Source of the DNA: Apus apus
Taxonomy: Eukaryota > Chordata > Aves > Apodiformes > Apodidae
DNA length: 64,000 nt
Assembly: GCF_020740795.1 (NCBI RefSeq)
Contig: NC_067312.1
Span: 44,726,405-44,790,404, forward strand
Reading direction: 5' to 3'
This document shows, in pieces, positions 14,801-29,800 of this stretch. The notes under the pieces were generated by a model that was given only the letters and a program-made list of their open reading frames with translations, ran no database searches and was not told the origin of the DNA. A program made the translations under genes and the position numbers. Position 1 is the first letter of the stretch. Each line of letters opens with the position of its first letter.

Positions 14801-17800
14801 AGTCAGAAGCATAGGAACTTGATTTTAATTAGATCTAATAAAGAGCCAAACCCTGAAAGTTGCCTTGTCTTCAACTAACATCAGGGTGGAAATGGTGTTC
14901 AGCTGATTTATCCCAGGGATGAATCCTGCCCTAGATATTTTGCCTTTTCTCTGACAAAACTGTTTATCTTTCTCCCACATCATTCTATTTGAGATAGACT
15001 TGGTTTGAGTGCTGCAGGCCTGGGAAATGCCTGGTTTATCAAAGATTAGTCAGGCTGTGTTCTCCCATGTTTCTTGTTTGTGCCAAGTGCTTGATTTGAA
15101 AGTAAGTATGGCCCAGCAGCTTTGCCCTTTGAGGCCCCCTAGAAAGATGGCTGTGAACTTCTCTAATAGCCTCTTTTTCCCAGAGGGACTGAAAGGAAAG
15201 AAAAGACAGCACAGTGTTGTTGGCCCTTGTGATAGCAGGAAAGCAACTGCATGTATCCCTGCACCACAGCTCAGGATGAGTGAAAGATTATTTTGTTTCA
15301 GTTTGCTCGTTCATGTAAAGTGCAGATCAGGGTAGATCAAAATGTTTCAAATTACATGACAATGAGAGTGAATAATTTCATTTTAAGCAATGCTGTCATT
15401 TGATATGCCTTGTTTCAATATTTTGGTATTGGGAGGGTGATGTGGGGTGGAGGAGTGGTGATGGGGTGGGGGCAGGTGGGGAAATACCTTTGCCTAAAAC
15501 TAAACAAAATTGTTTAGCTGTGGATTTTTTTTTATTATTTTTTTTTTAAAGCATTTGACATGAGCTGATGGTTTCAAGCACTTTTCAGTTTTCTTGAAAT
15601 AAATTTTGAAGTGATATGAAACATATTTTGGTTTTTATGATGATGACCTAAGAGACTGGATGGTTTGCCCAATTCAAGATAGGGAAATATTAAATGTGGA
15701 ACTAATCTTCACTAACTAATCTCTATTGTTAGGATCATTTCTTGATGGGAAAAAGAGAAGGAAGTCCTCACAATGGTGAACAATGGTTCATCATTGGACA
15801 CTTCAAAATTAACCACATCTTCAGAGGCTGCTGTGGGACAAGCATTGAGAATTAAGTACTTTTTATATGAAAGAAGCACTACAGATAGCTGTCAACTCTG
15901 ACTTAGTAAGGCAGCAAGACCCAGAGAAATTCATGTCAGTCTTTTTTTCTTTCCAAGGAAGATAGTTGCTAGTTCAGGGCTTTAAGATACAGGATGGGGA
16001 AAACAGCCTGGAGAATATATTTTTAGCCTCATGTTTTCCAAAACCAGTTTTTAAACTATGTGGTATGCTATCCAAAGTGAGCAATTGAGGTCCAAATCAC
16101 TATTATCACATGCCCTGAGGTACTAAATAAGGGCCTGCCCAATGCAAGACAAATTCCTTGGCATGGTTTCTGTGACTCAAATGAGCAAGGGAAATTGTCT
16201 TTCAAATTACCTTTTTTCCCCCTGGTTGTTGCATGATTTCTTTGTTAAAAGATTTCTTAAGTTAAATCACAGAACACAGCAGTGGAGCAAAGCTCTTCTT
16301 CTTGTGTTAGACACTCCTGAGAATTTGTTTCTTCCCAGAGAAATATGATATTAGTTCAAATTGTACACAAGTAAATATAATTTCAAATACCCTGGAGCAT
16401 GCCTGATGTTTTGTCCACAATGCTATGTCGCAGCAAGATTCAAAGTTTTGTTTGCATATTGCAAACATCTAGGTGTTGGTGAAACAGAAAATGACACAGT
16501 AGATGTTGGAAGCAATGTCAGGATCCTTAGCTGGTTTGCAGTTTGACATTATTTAATTGATTTCACCAGAATGGCATCAGCAGAAATGTATTTTAATAGG
16601 ACTCTTTTTCTCCATTCATCACTATCTGTAATAAAGACAGTGAGGTTTAGCAGACTAAAGATTCTCCAGAGCTACTGTATGACAGATCTATGTGGTTTAT
16701 TGGTGTTTTGCCATGGCCTACTACATTTTAAAAAACACCAGAATAGATACATTCATCCATAAGTTTGTTTTTATTATCATATTACTCTTTGCACTCCTTG
16801 TAAATGAAATGCAGAGGTAACTTTTTGGTTTTGGATTTTCACACCTATATAAACCAAAAAGAAATCAAAAGGATAAACTGTAAGAAAACCTAGTGACTCA
16901 TACTTACCCTTTCTGATCCGTACAGATCATAGCAAATCACCATATGCAATCAATTTCCTTTGCATCTGGAGGGGATCAGGTAAGCATTCTTTTAAAGCTT
17001 TTTCCGCATTGCTTTTGGAGGACTGAGTGACAAAATTTATTGCATAGCCTACTGAAAGAAAAATTTAACCACAATAGCTCCTATTTCTTGTTTCATAAAT
17101 TCTTCTTGATTGTTGCCATCAAACTCTTTTTGAGGGAAACAAGTGACAAGCAGTCATAAATTATTCTCTTTGAATGACTGAAACAAAAGGTATCAAAGGG
17201 CTGTGAACATTCATATGATAACTGATGAGCAGCGCTCTGTTTTTCAGAGTAAGGTAGTATAGTCATATGGGTAGCATTTTTTAATTTTTGTCCTAAATGT
17301 TTTTTTATTTTGTATTTTTACAGTAATATACTAGGTTGCAGTTATATTTATACTGATGTATGAATTTTTTTTTTCTTCTAATCTTTAAGTGCACATTGAG
17401 AAGACTGTGTTAAACACTGCCTTCAGTTCTATTTGTTGCAATCATGCAGCTTGAAGACAGGCTTTCAGGAAAAGCTCAGATCTTTCTTTCTTGTTATGCA
17501 AAGCTTTCAGATATACCTACACATTTGGTTCTTTTAGATGAAAGGGTAGACTCCTACTTGTTGCAGTTTTTCCCTGTTTTTATAAGCAGTCCATCCAAAG
17601 GCATATTAAACGTGTTTAAAAAATATTTGTCACCTAGGAAGCAATGAGAGAATTATAAAACAGGGACCTTCAAACCTCTAAGGTAAGAGGTGTGCAAAGC
17701 TTTTAAACTTAGAGTCATTGAATGTGTCTGCCTTTTCCTCCATCATATGATTATTTATAATTTATCAGTCATTTACTAAAGGTATAGCTCTGCTGAGCTC

Positions 17801-20800
17801 AGCTCAGTTCCAGAAGGAAAAAGGACACCAGATCATAATAGTTTGGGAAACTAAACATTGATCAACAGCGGCTTTGAAATACAACAGATTGCAGCAGATG
17901 CTGTAAATGAACAATACCTGAAGTGGGCAGAGGAGTAATTAGCACAGTTTCCTGACTCCATCAGAAGATTCTTTGCTCCCCGTCTGCTATCCCAAATGCT
18001 AAGTCCTGGAAACACCATTGCACACTGCCCACTGATAGAGTGATTTACCAGGAAAGAGGAGAGGAGCAGCAGTAGAGATTGGATATGGAGTAATCGAGCT
18101 CTTCCAAGTGTTATAGGGACAAAAATCATGCTACTGAGTCAGTGAGCTACCAGAGAAGTAAAATTGCATGGTGTAAGGGAGCCTACAAGAGGCAGTGAAA
18201 TTGTAAAGTTGTATTCCAAATAAGACCACTTAACTGTGATCTCATTCTGGGAGTGCAGAGGGTAGTTATGAGTATCTAGTGATGCTCTACACAGGCTTGT
18301 CTCAGTGGGCTGGTACCTGGCACAACTTTAAATCAAAAGCTTAGTCATAAAGCAAGTGGTTACTTTGTCCTGCACACACATGGAATAAGACAAGATGCAA
18401 GGGTGTGACTTAAGCCACAGCTTGATTAACCCATCTGAGGATCACCCAGACATAACTTTCATCAGTCCCTAATGATTTCCACTTGGTGGAGGACTGCCAC
18501 CAGCACACAGTATACCTTGAAAGCAATTGGGCTCCAGCTCATAAACTCATCTCATCAGATGAGATTTAAAATGGATGGAGAAGGGCCTTGCTGAAGTAGG
18601 AACCAAGATCTGTGTCCATGTTTCTTCAGGAAATACTTCCCTTTTTTTGAATTTTTAAGTTTGGTTTACTTAGAAGCATGACATTACTGCCCCTACTTTT
18701 CACCCCATCCACTATTCTGCTTTGGATGTCTGCAACACTCCAGCAATTAGCTTAGCATCTTCTTTCCCACTCCCTTAGTATTAATTACCTTCATCATTAA
18801 AAGTATATCAACTAGAGAGGTGTTCCACAGTCTTGGAGAACACCTTAAGTACCATATATATTTTTGTAATATTCCCTTTGCAGTGAATTAGAATGTTTCT
18901 GGCAGTGTCAGTACATGACAGCTTAAAACCTTTTCCACCAAATCCTTTTACACACCACTTTAGAATAATTTTTAGTCCACTTCCAAGACTGCTTTAGCTC
19001 TCTTCAGCCCCTCATGAGACACTAAACAATTTTCATTCATAGTAATTCCAGGTGGCTGTTTCCAGTCTGCTAGACAAGATACCTATTTTGAAGATGACTG
19101 CTGAAATTTCAGAGAGGCAGATCTCCTAAGGTCTAATAAGGCAGGTCTCTCACAGGTCCCTGAAGGCAGTCATTTTTCAGTTTCAAATTTTCAAACGCCT
19201 CCAGATTTTAACGCTTCAATGCAATTTCTTTGATGTGAAAATTTTAGCTCATTCATACTTATCTTCAGTCTTTAAATATCAGGGACCACTTTCCTACATC
19301 AGCCTAGCCCTGTATAGCCTTTTTGTGGGAGTCCTTTAATTTAGCCAGTGTGAAAGACCTTAGGTAATTAATTATTTGTCATAGTCACCTTGAATCTGAG
19401 ATTTTTAGTTGAAATAAAAAGTAGGTGGTTCCAGTCTCTCACACCCATGCTAGCTGTGAGATAGATCTATGATTTACTCAGGCACAAATGTGTCCATTAG
19501 ATATGTCTGTACTAGTGAATAAAATTATCTGTGACCTGTTTTATGGCCCGAAAAGTAAACAGTGAAGTGCAATTTGCATCCACACTTTCGTTCTTTTCCC
19601 TCCCAGTGGTCTTTTGGGATTGATGCCCAGTGTGCTCTGGTCCCTCAGGGAGTTCCAGGTCATGGCGTGGGGACCGAGCTCAGCCAGGCAAGGGAGACTA
19701 GCAATATTAAACAATATGGACATCTGTGGGATGACTCTCAGGCCTTTGCCTTGGCTCTGATTTGTTTGCTACTGTAGACATAGCTACTTTTCTCACCCAC
19801 TTACTTCTTGATATGCATCATTACTTCCACTCAAGTCATTGCCCAGACTCTATGTCATTGGGTGCTTAGGAAACTACTGGACAAAATACTAGGGCTGTTC
19901 TTCCCTGATCTGGTATTTTTACAGACCAGCCTCATTACTGCTGTGTGTGAGTGCCTTCCAATAGTGCATTAAGTGATATGGCTACACATCTGTCACCAGA
20001 ACTATGAATGTGCTTCATCATTTCCTTTGCCCTCCCCTTAAGAAGCACATTTAGCATATATAGAGCACAGTGGTTTGTTTTGGGTGAGTGGTGGTTGTGT
20101 GTGCTTGCCCTAGAGAAGGCTAAACTAAAGAAGTCTATCTTTTAACTGAAGATTGATGTTTGTTATTACATTAGATCTCAACATGATTCTTAAATCAGTC
20201 ACCTGAAAAGTACATTTGGGTAGATTATGCAGCCAGCCATAGTGTATCCTATATATACCTCAGGTTTACCTATACCTGACTAACCATTATATCAAGAATA
20301 TATAGCATTTTCCAGATGTGCCAGCAGGCCTCACATTTCCCAGAAGTACCAACCTTTCAATTTCATCTGTACAACGACAGAAGTCTGTGCTGCTTGTGTA
20401 CTGAAGCATGAGAGTGGCAGAAGAGCACGTAAAAAATTCTCAAAGATTATATCAGCCTGCTCTTGACAGAGAATCCACCTGGTGTGGATCCATCCCTGGC
20501 AACAGGGATGACTAGGAGCACCCATGTGCTGAGGGAGATCCTCCTGAGATGCTGCTTGTTACAGCCAAAGCAGTGGCTGAGCACTTCCAGGCAGTATGGC
20601 ATTGTAGTCAGTAAAGTAAGCACACCTGTGTGTCACGCATGAATAAACACCATTACTCAGTATTGCTGGAGAACAGGACTGTTCCTCCAACTCTTTCTGT
20701 CATTGAACCAGTTGATTATTCATGTTCTGAACCACAGTCTCTGGAGAGTTTGAAGATAAGGACTTGTAATTCTACTCCATTCTAAATGAGGCCTGATTCA

Positions 20801-23800
20801 AATCCTACTGAAATTGTTTAATTGATTTTCAGAAGCCTTGGAAGAGATTTTTAATTTCTTCTGGAATAGATCACACTCTGAAGGAGGCAGAGTGGTGGGA
20901 GTAGTACCAAAACTCATAACTATTTTAATAGGGTTTAAGTAGTATACAACTGTAGAGCAAAACATGTAATTTGTGGCTATCTCCACAGGAATAGGCACAC
21001 TCTGGACTGTAGTATTTTGCTATGATCAGTGCAAAGATTTTTTGCATTCACTATAGATATTTAAATTTTTTGACAGGATACAGCTGACTATGTTGCATAT
21101 GTAGCTAAGGATCCTGTTAATCGGAGAGGTAAGTTAGAAGTATCTATTTGGCATCCTTTTTCCTTTGAGAAAGATGAATTATTCATGGTATAATTAAGTT
21201 GACTTTTATATTTTTCCCCAGGAACAAACAAACAAACAACAAAACAACAAATGCAGACCAATATGAAGATTGCCTTTGACAGAGTAATGGAAAGATTGTG
21301 TAGCAATGAGGAACAGCCATTTGCAAATTGGTTCTCAAACTTGGAACAGGTCTTGCCTGTAGTTAATCTCCAAATAATGCTTTCATTCTCTTCATCTCTT
21401 AAATCAAAACTTGACCTTACTTGGCTGTGTGAGCTTCTAGGCAACAGCCAGTTCTTACCTTCACCAAGTCACTATGTGAGAAGTAAGAAGTCCTCTGATT
21501 AAGTCTGAGGAGGAGGTGGCTGAATCTGTTAGGTCTTCTTAGTGCCTAATTCTACTGACAGAATCAGATTTTCCACCAAATAGTGAGCTTTTGAGTCACC
21601 TTGCTGGCAGCTGTAACACTCTTTCTTAGTGAAGTTTTAATCATTGCTGTATTGCTTTATGAACAATCACTCAGGAAAAAGGAGCTTCTTGTTGATTGTC
21701 TTCAAAGATTCAGATCCAGTTCAGATTTTCAAAAATAAAAGTGAATTATAAAAAATGTAAATTACAAGCTGAAATAATAGGTACAGAAAATATTCCTGCT
21801 TGTAATGCAGGAAGCATCACTAAGTCTTAATGCTAGATACAAAGTATTGTACAATGTACCTAAAAATCTATTTATTATTCATGGCTGAGTAAAGACAAAA
21901 TTACTAGCTCCAAAAAAACTCAAGCACTTCCAACAAGATTTATACAGAAATAAAACATTGTAACTCCAAAATGCCAACCCTACAAACCCTGAGCTGCCAC
22001 CTTGCCATATGTACCACTGATTCAACAGATTGTGTATTCTGTAACCTTTTATGATTTTATATACCTCATCAATCTGTTGTGGCCATGTCCAGCGATGTCC
22101 AGACTGCAGAACATTAGCTCATAAATGACCTGCACTAAACATGCTAATATGCTGAATATCAGTGAAACACTTAGAAAACTTAGGGAAGTGGGAGGTAGGA
22201 AGATAGTCCAGTTCTTTGCCAGGCTTGTTATGTTCCAGCATCATGTGTCCCACAGAAGAAAGACTCTGGCTGTGTGTTACAGAGCTGCTTTCCACCCCAT
22301 CTGCTTTAGCAGTACCCTACTGCTAAACTGGAGACTGATTTACTTGTTCAGAGAGATTCAGTGGCAATCTAGTGGACCAGCATCACAGACCAGATCTTGG
22401 CACTGTAGAGTGTGGAGGAGTCCTGTGCTCTGTTATCTGTTCCCATATGAATGGACTTTCTATAAAAACTCTTTCATGGACAATGTCCCTTTTATCTAAG
22501 TTGAATGTGTTTGAGCTTACTTTCCTGTCACTGTTCCTTGCTGAGCTAGTCCATCCTAGATCAAGGACCTGGTTTTGTCTTCATGTGGTATATTTAGTTC
22601 AAGTAATTGCTTTGTTTATTTAGGAAAAAATTAACAGAGTGAACTCTGTAGGTCTCCAGCTGCAGTGCTTCTGTCCATTAGATAATTTCTTGTCCTTCTT
22701 TCATTTTCCTGCATTGTGTAAAAATGGTAGATCATGACTGTTACTGTTCAGAGTAATCTAATGTCAGCAATCTATAACAGAGATTGCACCTTCCTATTCT
22801 TAATTCCTTTTGTCCTTGTCTTTAGCCTGTGTCTAATAAGCCCTTTTTGCTGCACTGTTACCTCACACGAAATTCTGTCATGCTGTGCTGTTTAAGCCTT
22901 CTGTGTTCCTACTTTCCATGGGACCTTTCCCCACTCAAGTGTGTATATCAGTGATTTGCAGATCAGTGACTTTGTATGTGACTAGTATTAAAACATTTTT
23001 TAAGAGGTGTTATTTACCAAGGGATCTGGACTGCCCTTTTTCACCACCACTGGCCATTCTGTCAGTCTTTGTGTTACCTGCAGATTAGTTTAGAAATTAC
23101 TTCAAATTTACTTCTGTTTATAGTGTAAATGTTACTGCTGCTGTTACTGACGCTAGAACTGATGCTGTAGCATAGCTTTCAGTTTCATCTCTCATTTTTC
23201 CCAAAGATGGAAAAGCTCTCTTCATGCCTTATATTCTGTAGATAGCAAGCTAAAAGCTGTCTGTCTTCTGCTGCAACATTTAAATGAAATAATCTCTGTG
23301 TAAGCCAAAACTTCTCATCTTTTTACAGGAAGCACATCTCCTACCTGCTTGCTGAAAGTCCATTAATGTATCCACAGAAACACGTTACTCATTATCTCAC
23401 CTACTGAAACTGCTTAATGACTCATGCTTAAGACAGGTTTAGCAGTGGGCAATATATCCTCCTTAAATTCCCACTGTAGGTCTAGGGCGCAAAAATTAGA
23501 CCTTTGTTTGTCATAACTACTTTCGGTTCATGTTCATGGAGATAAGCCTGCACCTGTTCACTGCCACCAGCACTGGTGCAGAGGGGATAAACAGCAAATA
23601 ACCTGCTGCTAGCCAGGGATGTGTGCCTTTGCCTTTCAACACATAGAGATCCTATTTTAGGCTGCCAAATAAACATGCTGCTAAGAACATTTTCCCTGAA
23701 TCAGGCATTGCCTCAGCATGTTAATTGACACAGCAGGTGCTATAAGGTGAGAAAAGAGCAACAGTGGACATGTTTAGCCATGTAACACTATGACTGGTGC

Positions 23801-26800
23801 TACCTCATGCTGTGTGAGGTGCTGCTGGTGCTGACAGAGACAGCTTGGTGCCCTCGTCATTCCATACCCATGTAACTGCAGGTTTTGAATCCAACCAGTA
23901 GGCCAAGTGGGTGTCCAGCACAGAATATGGAAAGTCATCTTTCCTGGGCTTTTCTGAGTATCACTGAGGTGTTGTTCATTCAGATCTTAAGCTTCCAGCT
24001 GTTAATACCCATTTATCTTCCTGCAGTGTTAAGTGAAATCTTAATGAGATCACCTGTTTATGTTGTCACATGAATTGATACCTCTGAGTCATTCTCTAAT
24101 TTAAAACTGGGGTGGATTTGGCTGCTTGGACAGCTGATACAGGTTTCTTGGTCTCCCACAGTAAGAGAGCATGTGGTTGCCAGCCTTCCTCCATATTGCC
24201 TCTCTCACAGTAAGTTCAGAGAGGTGGCACGTGGGAGTCTGCTGAAGTTAATCAGGGTCCTGGCTCTGTGCTTCTCAGTGATACTGCAGTTTTCTTTGAG
24301 TGTCTCCATACAGACAAGAAGGAAAAGGCACCAGCCTCTCTATCACTGGAGTCAGATCAGAGCCTGGGATCTAGGAAGTACCCTAGTTATTCCTCCTCCC
24401 TCAGCCTGTAATTTGAGAAATTCTGGAAACTCAAAAGAGGTGAAGAGCTTGCAAACTTGGAGTGATTAGACACAAAGTAGTGGTAATAAAAATAAGGAAA
24501 GCATAGGTAGCTTTTTTGGTTGTTACCATCTACTAATATTTTTGTAATTTTAATTTAAAACTTAGAATTCCCATACAATCTCCTGCATTCAGGTAATAAC
24601 AGATGACATTTTAGAGATTTCCTTTCTTACTGGACTTGCTAAACTGTAGAACTGATTTGGGGTCTGGCCTATTGCAGTAACACATCAGAGACATTTTATT
24701 TAACCTTTAGAAAGATTCCATTGCTTGAAATCCTCTGTGCCAGAATTGGGTTTTATTGAAATACTCACACCATGAATAGGGCAAATATGTCTGATGTGTA
24801 GGTATTTTATCCCAAGTCAGTGCATCCCACTATAACATAAACAATTATTTGCATGTGCATGTGTCAAATCTTTTTCATTTAGCTTGTCATATACTGGAAT
24901 GCTGTGATGGCCTGGCCCAGGATGTCATCAATGCCATAGGACAAGCATTCGAGCTTCGATTTAAACAATATTTGCAATGCCCCTCTAAGATACCTGCTTT
25001 CCATGATAGGTGAGTACAATTGCAAAAGACTGCCAAAGGGTCTTTGTTAGCTTGTATTTACTTAATAAAACATGCTGGAGACACACAGATTTTAAATACT
25101 TTAGAAAGATATTTCTGCTGAATTAGCAAAGTAGTGTTTGCCTGAAGAACACAAAGGGATCATAGTCATTTTAAAAGAATGAGCTAAATATGGACTTCAC
25201 AGTGAACTTACTGAAATGCTCATGTGTTTTCTGTTGTAGTTATTAGCCAGAGCTAACCGTACCTGCTGTAAGATTAAAAAAAATTGTTTGTTAATGGTGT
25301 TTATAATGGTGTTTAAAGCTAAATAAATACATCCTTTACTCAGTATAAAGAATTTTGTCCATTGCATAGGAGGCTTGGATTAGTTTATCTAAACAGAGAA
25401 GGTCTGCTGCATGATCTGTCATGCTCCCTGACTTATAATGGTAGCTGAATTGCCAAAATAATATGCAATAATGATCCCCTGACGGGCAAGTCTTAAGATG
25501 CTGCAAGTAACTGTAAGTGCTTTGCAAGCAGAGGGCAAAATAAAGCATTCTCTTTCTTACAGGTTGCAGAGTTTTGGTGAGCCGTGGATGGAGGAAGACA
25601 ACGAGGCAACAGAACATCCCTATTACAAAAACATCCCAAATAAAACGCCACCCCCTGGTGACTTCATTGATGCCAGACTCAAAGCAAGACTTCTTACCAC
25701 CACAGATACAGCTCAGGTCAGTGTGATTACATCTCTGCTCTCCTGCTGATGGATCCAAAAGTTTTTGAAGAAGTGTAATTTAGGACGGACACATTGGGAC
25801 CATTTCTAGCTCACAGTCCTTTGTGTATGGCCAGTTTCATTTTGAATGAGGATTGCAGATCCAAAGGGCAACAGATTAGGCAGACACAGAACAAACAAAA
25901 GGAGGTGAGATCCTCACGGTGCTAAAAGATTATGCAGGTCCAAGGAAGAGAAATCCATTGAGGGTTACTACATTTGTAGAAACCATGTCTGCTTCAGATA
26001 GTATCAAATAGTGCACATTAACTTGGAAATATTTGATGCAGAACTGTTTAAACAATCTAGTGCAGTCGTTACCAAGAGTTCATTATGTTAATAACTCAGC
26101 AACTATCATTATTCAGTCAGGCTCCTAGGTAGGTTTTCCACCTCCTGTTGTACTGAGGTCAGCTTAGTTATTTCTACCAACATTGCTGTCAGCAGTTTGA
26201 CTGCAGTATCATTGTAGCCATCTAAGAAGAGTTTTCAGATCCCGCACAACTCTGCTCACGTCCAGAAGGGCCTTGTCTGTAAACAACATCCTCCTTTTAG
26301 TACCTGAGTGCATTCCCTGGTGACAATGTGAATCTTTCAGCTCATGCTTTGAAAGGTGCTGGAGGTGTCTCTTGGTCCCATGTGTGTTTCTGTGGAATGT
26401 TTTTCCCAGGTGTGATTTGTTAGGGCTTGCTATGAGAAGGCAAATATACTAGAGGGTATGATGGATCATTTGAGATTGCAGAGGTTAATAAAAGAAGGAA
26501 ACAGGGAACTTTACGTGAAGGTCACTGGCATTATCTTACTCCTACACAAACACATTCGTGCAATATATATTCTGGCATGATGATGAATGGGAAGTGAAGA
26601 GTGCGAGTACAAAGTATACAGCCAAGGAAATTATCAAAGCCACTGATGAGATATCTGAACATTTTAAAGGTAATTGAAAATTTCTTTGCACATGTATCCA
26701 TTCTAGTCTGCAGCAGGAGTGGGAGGAGAGCAAATCTATTACCAGAGTCATCACTTAGGAGCCAAACTCTGTGAAGACTGGCATCATGGGTCCGTTAAAG

Positions 26801-29800
26801 AAGGTAAGTTTTGCCAGTTTTAGCTGTAAGACTGCTGGAGATCTTAGGTAGCCAAGGCATGTGTATGACTGATGCATTGAAGTCTTATGGTAATGAATTG
26901 GACTTAGATGATGCATTCCCTTTGTCCGACTTTGATCAGTGAGAAGTGTTTGGTATTTACACCTGGTTAAATTACTAAATGCACACCTTCGCAGAATCTT
27001 ATCTTTTGCAGAGCAATTGATAAATAGAGTTGCCCCAAACCTTTAGTTCTATAGCGTGCCATGTCTAAAAACCCCATGGTTCTTAAATACGGGCTATATG
27101 GTCTATTCTGAAAATATGTTCCAATACGGTATTCAATATTCAATTTCCAAAGGAAGAGTTTAAAGTCAGATTTTTTTTTTAAATCTGTGTGTTTGCACAT
27201 GATCTCTGCTCTACAAATAAGAAATAATGCATGCTATTTTTGTTGTCTATGTATTTTAAGCAAGTCACATCAAAAAGCATGAAACATGACTCCATCCACT
27301 TTTATTTGACACCTTTACTGTATTTCTGTGAACACTTTCTTTTACAATGCCAGAATGTGTTTTCTGTTATCAATCTGCTCAGATTTGAAGAATTTATTCC
27401 ATTCTCTCCTCTCATGACTCCCAAACTGAATATAATTTTTTGAATCAGATAATCTTTCTTTACAAATATTTCCTTTCCCCCTGAATAATGACCCACTCCT
27501 CCAAAGCCCCCATGGAAACACAATTCTGAATCCAATAATCCTCATTTTTTACTACTAGATCCTGCAGTAATGTTTTTACATCTCCCATTTCAGGGAATTT
27601 TAAACCTGTGGTAGGGGGGTAATGTTATTTGCTTATCTAACACTGTTTTCTCAAATACAAAAAAGAAGAATTAAAAAAAAAAAATCCTGAATTTTCTAGG
27701 ATCTCTGGATATTTGTAGTATGCTGGAAGGGAAATCACAAGTAACTCCAACAGCAGAGATGCCAACATATGTAAACACCCAGCATATAAATATGGCAGCT
27801 CTACTGGCACTTCAGGCAGATGCTGAATGTACCTTCAGTGGAACAGCAGATGATACCAAAGAGAGCAGCCCAGGAACAGATCTGTTTGACATGAGTGAGT
27901 GCTCTTTCTATTCACTCCCTTTGTAACAAGCATTCAGATATGTTTATTAATTAGTACTGTGTAAAAATATGTTTTAAATTTTGCAAATTTTAGTATTCTT
28001 GGTGGAATTATGGTAAATTTTAGAATTAATAGCGGTTTCATATCAGACCAAGTTAAAATAAGGGTGGCTGAAGATTTGAAACTAGTTTGTATTATATCTG
28101 AGCTAAGGTGAGTTGCAGTCTATGTTATCCTTAGCATCACAGGCAACGATGTCAGAAGTAAAATAAATTAGGAGACTTGTCATGCAGGGAAGTGAAGGAG
28201 TGAATGGCTGGAGAACTAGCTCCAGCCTGTACTGTGAATGATAGTACAAAAAAAATGTGCAACAGGGAAGCTGGGAGGCAAATTAAAAGGCTGGATAATC
28301 CCTTGCACTGGGTAGGCCTGCTAGCCTAGTTAGCTATCCATTCCAGCTTTGATGTCAGCTTTTCCAAAGTTAGAATCATAGCCATAGCCATAAAATGATG
28401 GTTTAAGCATCAGTCATAGTTTGATATTGGTGTTACAGATATACATTTTTTTCAGCCTTGAAGAGATATTTAACAGAAAATAAGGGGAAAGTAGATAGAT
28501 GCACAGAATATTTTATTTGTTTTTCTAATCTTTCTACCTCAAATCAATTGCTGACACATGATTTATTTAATTCATTTAATGTAATTAAAAGGCAGAGGGA
28601 CAAAGCTGTTGGTGCCTGTATATTATTTCTAAAATAACATAACTACTTTTCTGTTACTTCAGAATATATAAAATTATCTTACTTGTACATTTTTGCTGAG
28701 ATATGGCTGTAATTCCACAGTTTAGGGAAGTTTTGAGTTGAAAGAAGGGGGGGGGAAGAAAGCTGAGAGATTATCTGTCTGTGAATATAGATCTGAAATA
28801 AGAAAAGTGTGATGTCTGAAATCAGGGATATTAACATTGATTTCGAACATGCCATGCCCATAAAACATGCACTCACCTACTGCTATTTTATACACATTTA
28901 TTCTTTTCCTAAACATAGAGAAAATTGACTTCTATCTTCCAGCCTTCATTACTCTTTATTAACCTTTGGATCATCAGGGAAAATAGTATTAGAAAATGTG
29001 ATAACTAGCCCTAAGTTAGTGGTTTGTCAAGCTAAACAGGTGATGCAATTAGTACAGACCAAAATGTAGTGAAGAGGTATTTAAGCTGGTTTTAAGAATT
29101 AGCTGAGATACCAATAAGCTGTGACAGTACAGTATTTACTCTATTTTTCTGAGCTAAATCAGCCTCTCTGTGGTCCCAAGCAAACATGGCTACATACTCT
29201 ACATCTGAACTGTCTATATAGAGCTGTTGTATTGCTTCACGGTACTGCTCTGCAGATGTCTTCTCTTTTTAATACGCAGTAGTTGGCCAGATGAAGGTCT
29301 TGCAAGGTGAAATATCTTCTGATAGGTTGGTGCGGCGTGTAATGAAGGCATGCACTGACCTACTTACTATTTCTGTAAGACTGTTGGGATGTTGTTCTGG
29401 TTTGGTTTGGTGGGTTTTTTGGTAGCAGGGGAGGGACCCCAGGAGTGGCTCTGCTAAGAAGCTGAGAAGCTCCCCCTGCTCCAAAACCAGCCAAGGAGCC
29501 ATTAGAGGGACAACAGATGTGCCTCAGCAATTAACGTATGGAAGAACTGGTATTAACACTTGAGCAGAGAAGGCGGGAGAGAAGAGCTGTGCTGGGGAAG
29601 GAGAGCAGTGCCGGTGGTTGGTAAGGAGGAAGGGGAATAAGGTGCCTTAGCAGAGGTTTCCCTGCAACCCAGGGCGAGATGGCAGCTGTCCCCCTGCACT
29701 CATGGAAAAACATGGTGGAACATTCCCTGAAAGTACCTGGAGGCGTGAGCTTGGCCAGTGGACTTGAATTCTGTGGCTAGTGGATTTGCTGCCAGTGGAT

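Noticed and set aside
25336..25758. 140-codon open frame on the minus strand
   Set aside because: It is the antisense shadow of an SHC3 exon.
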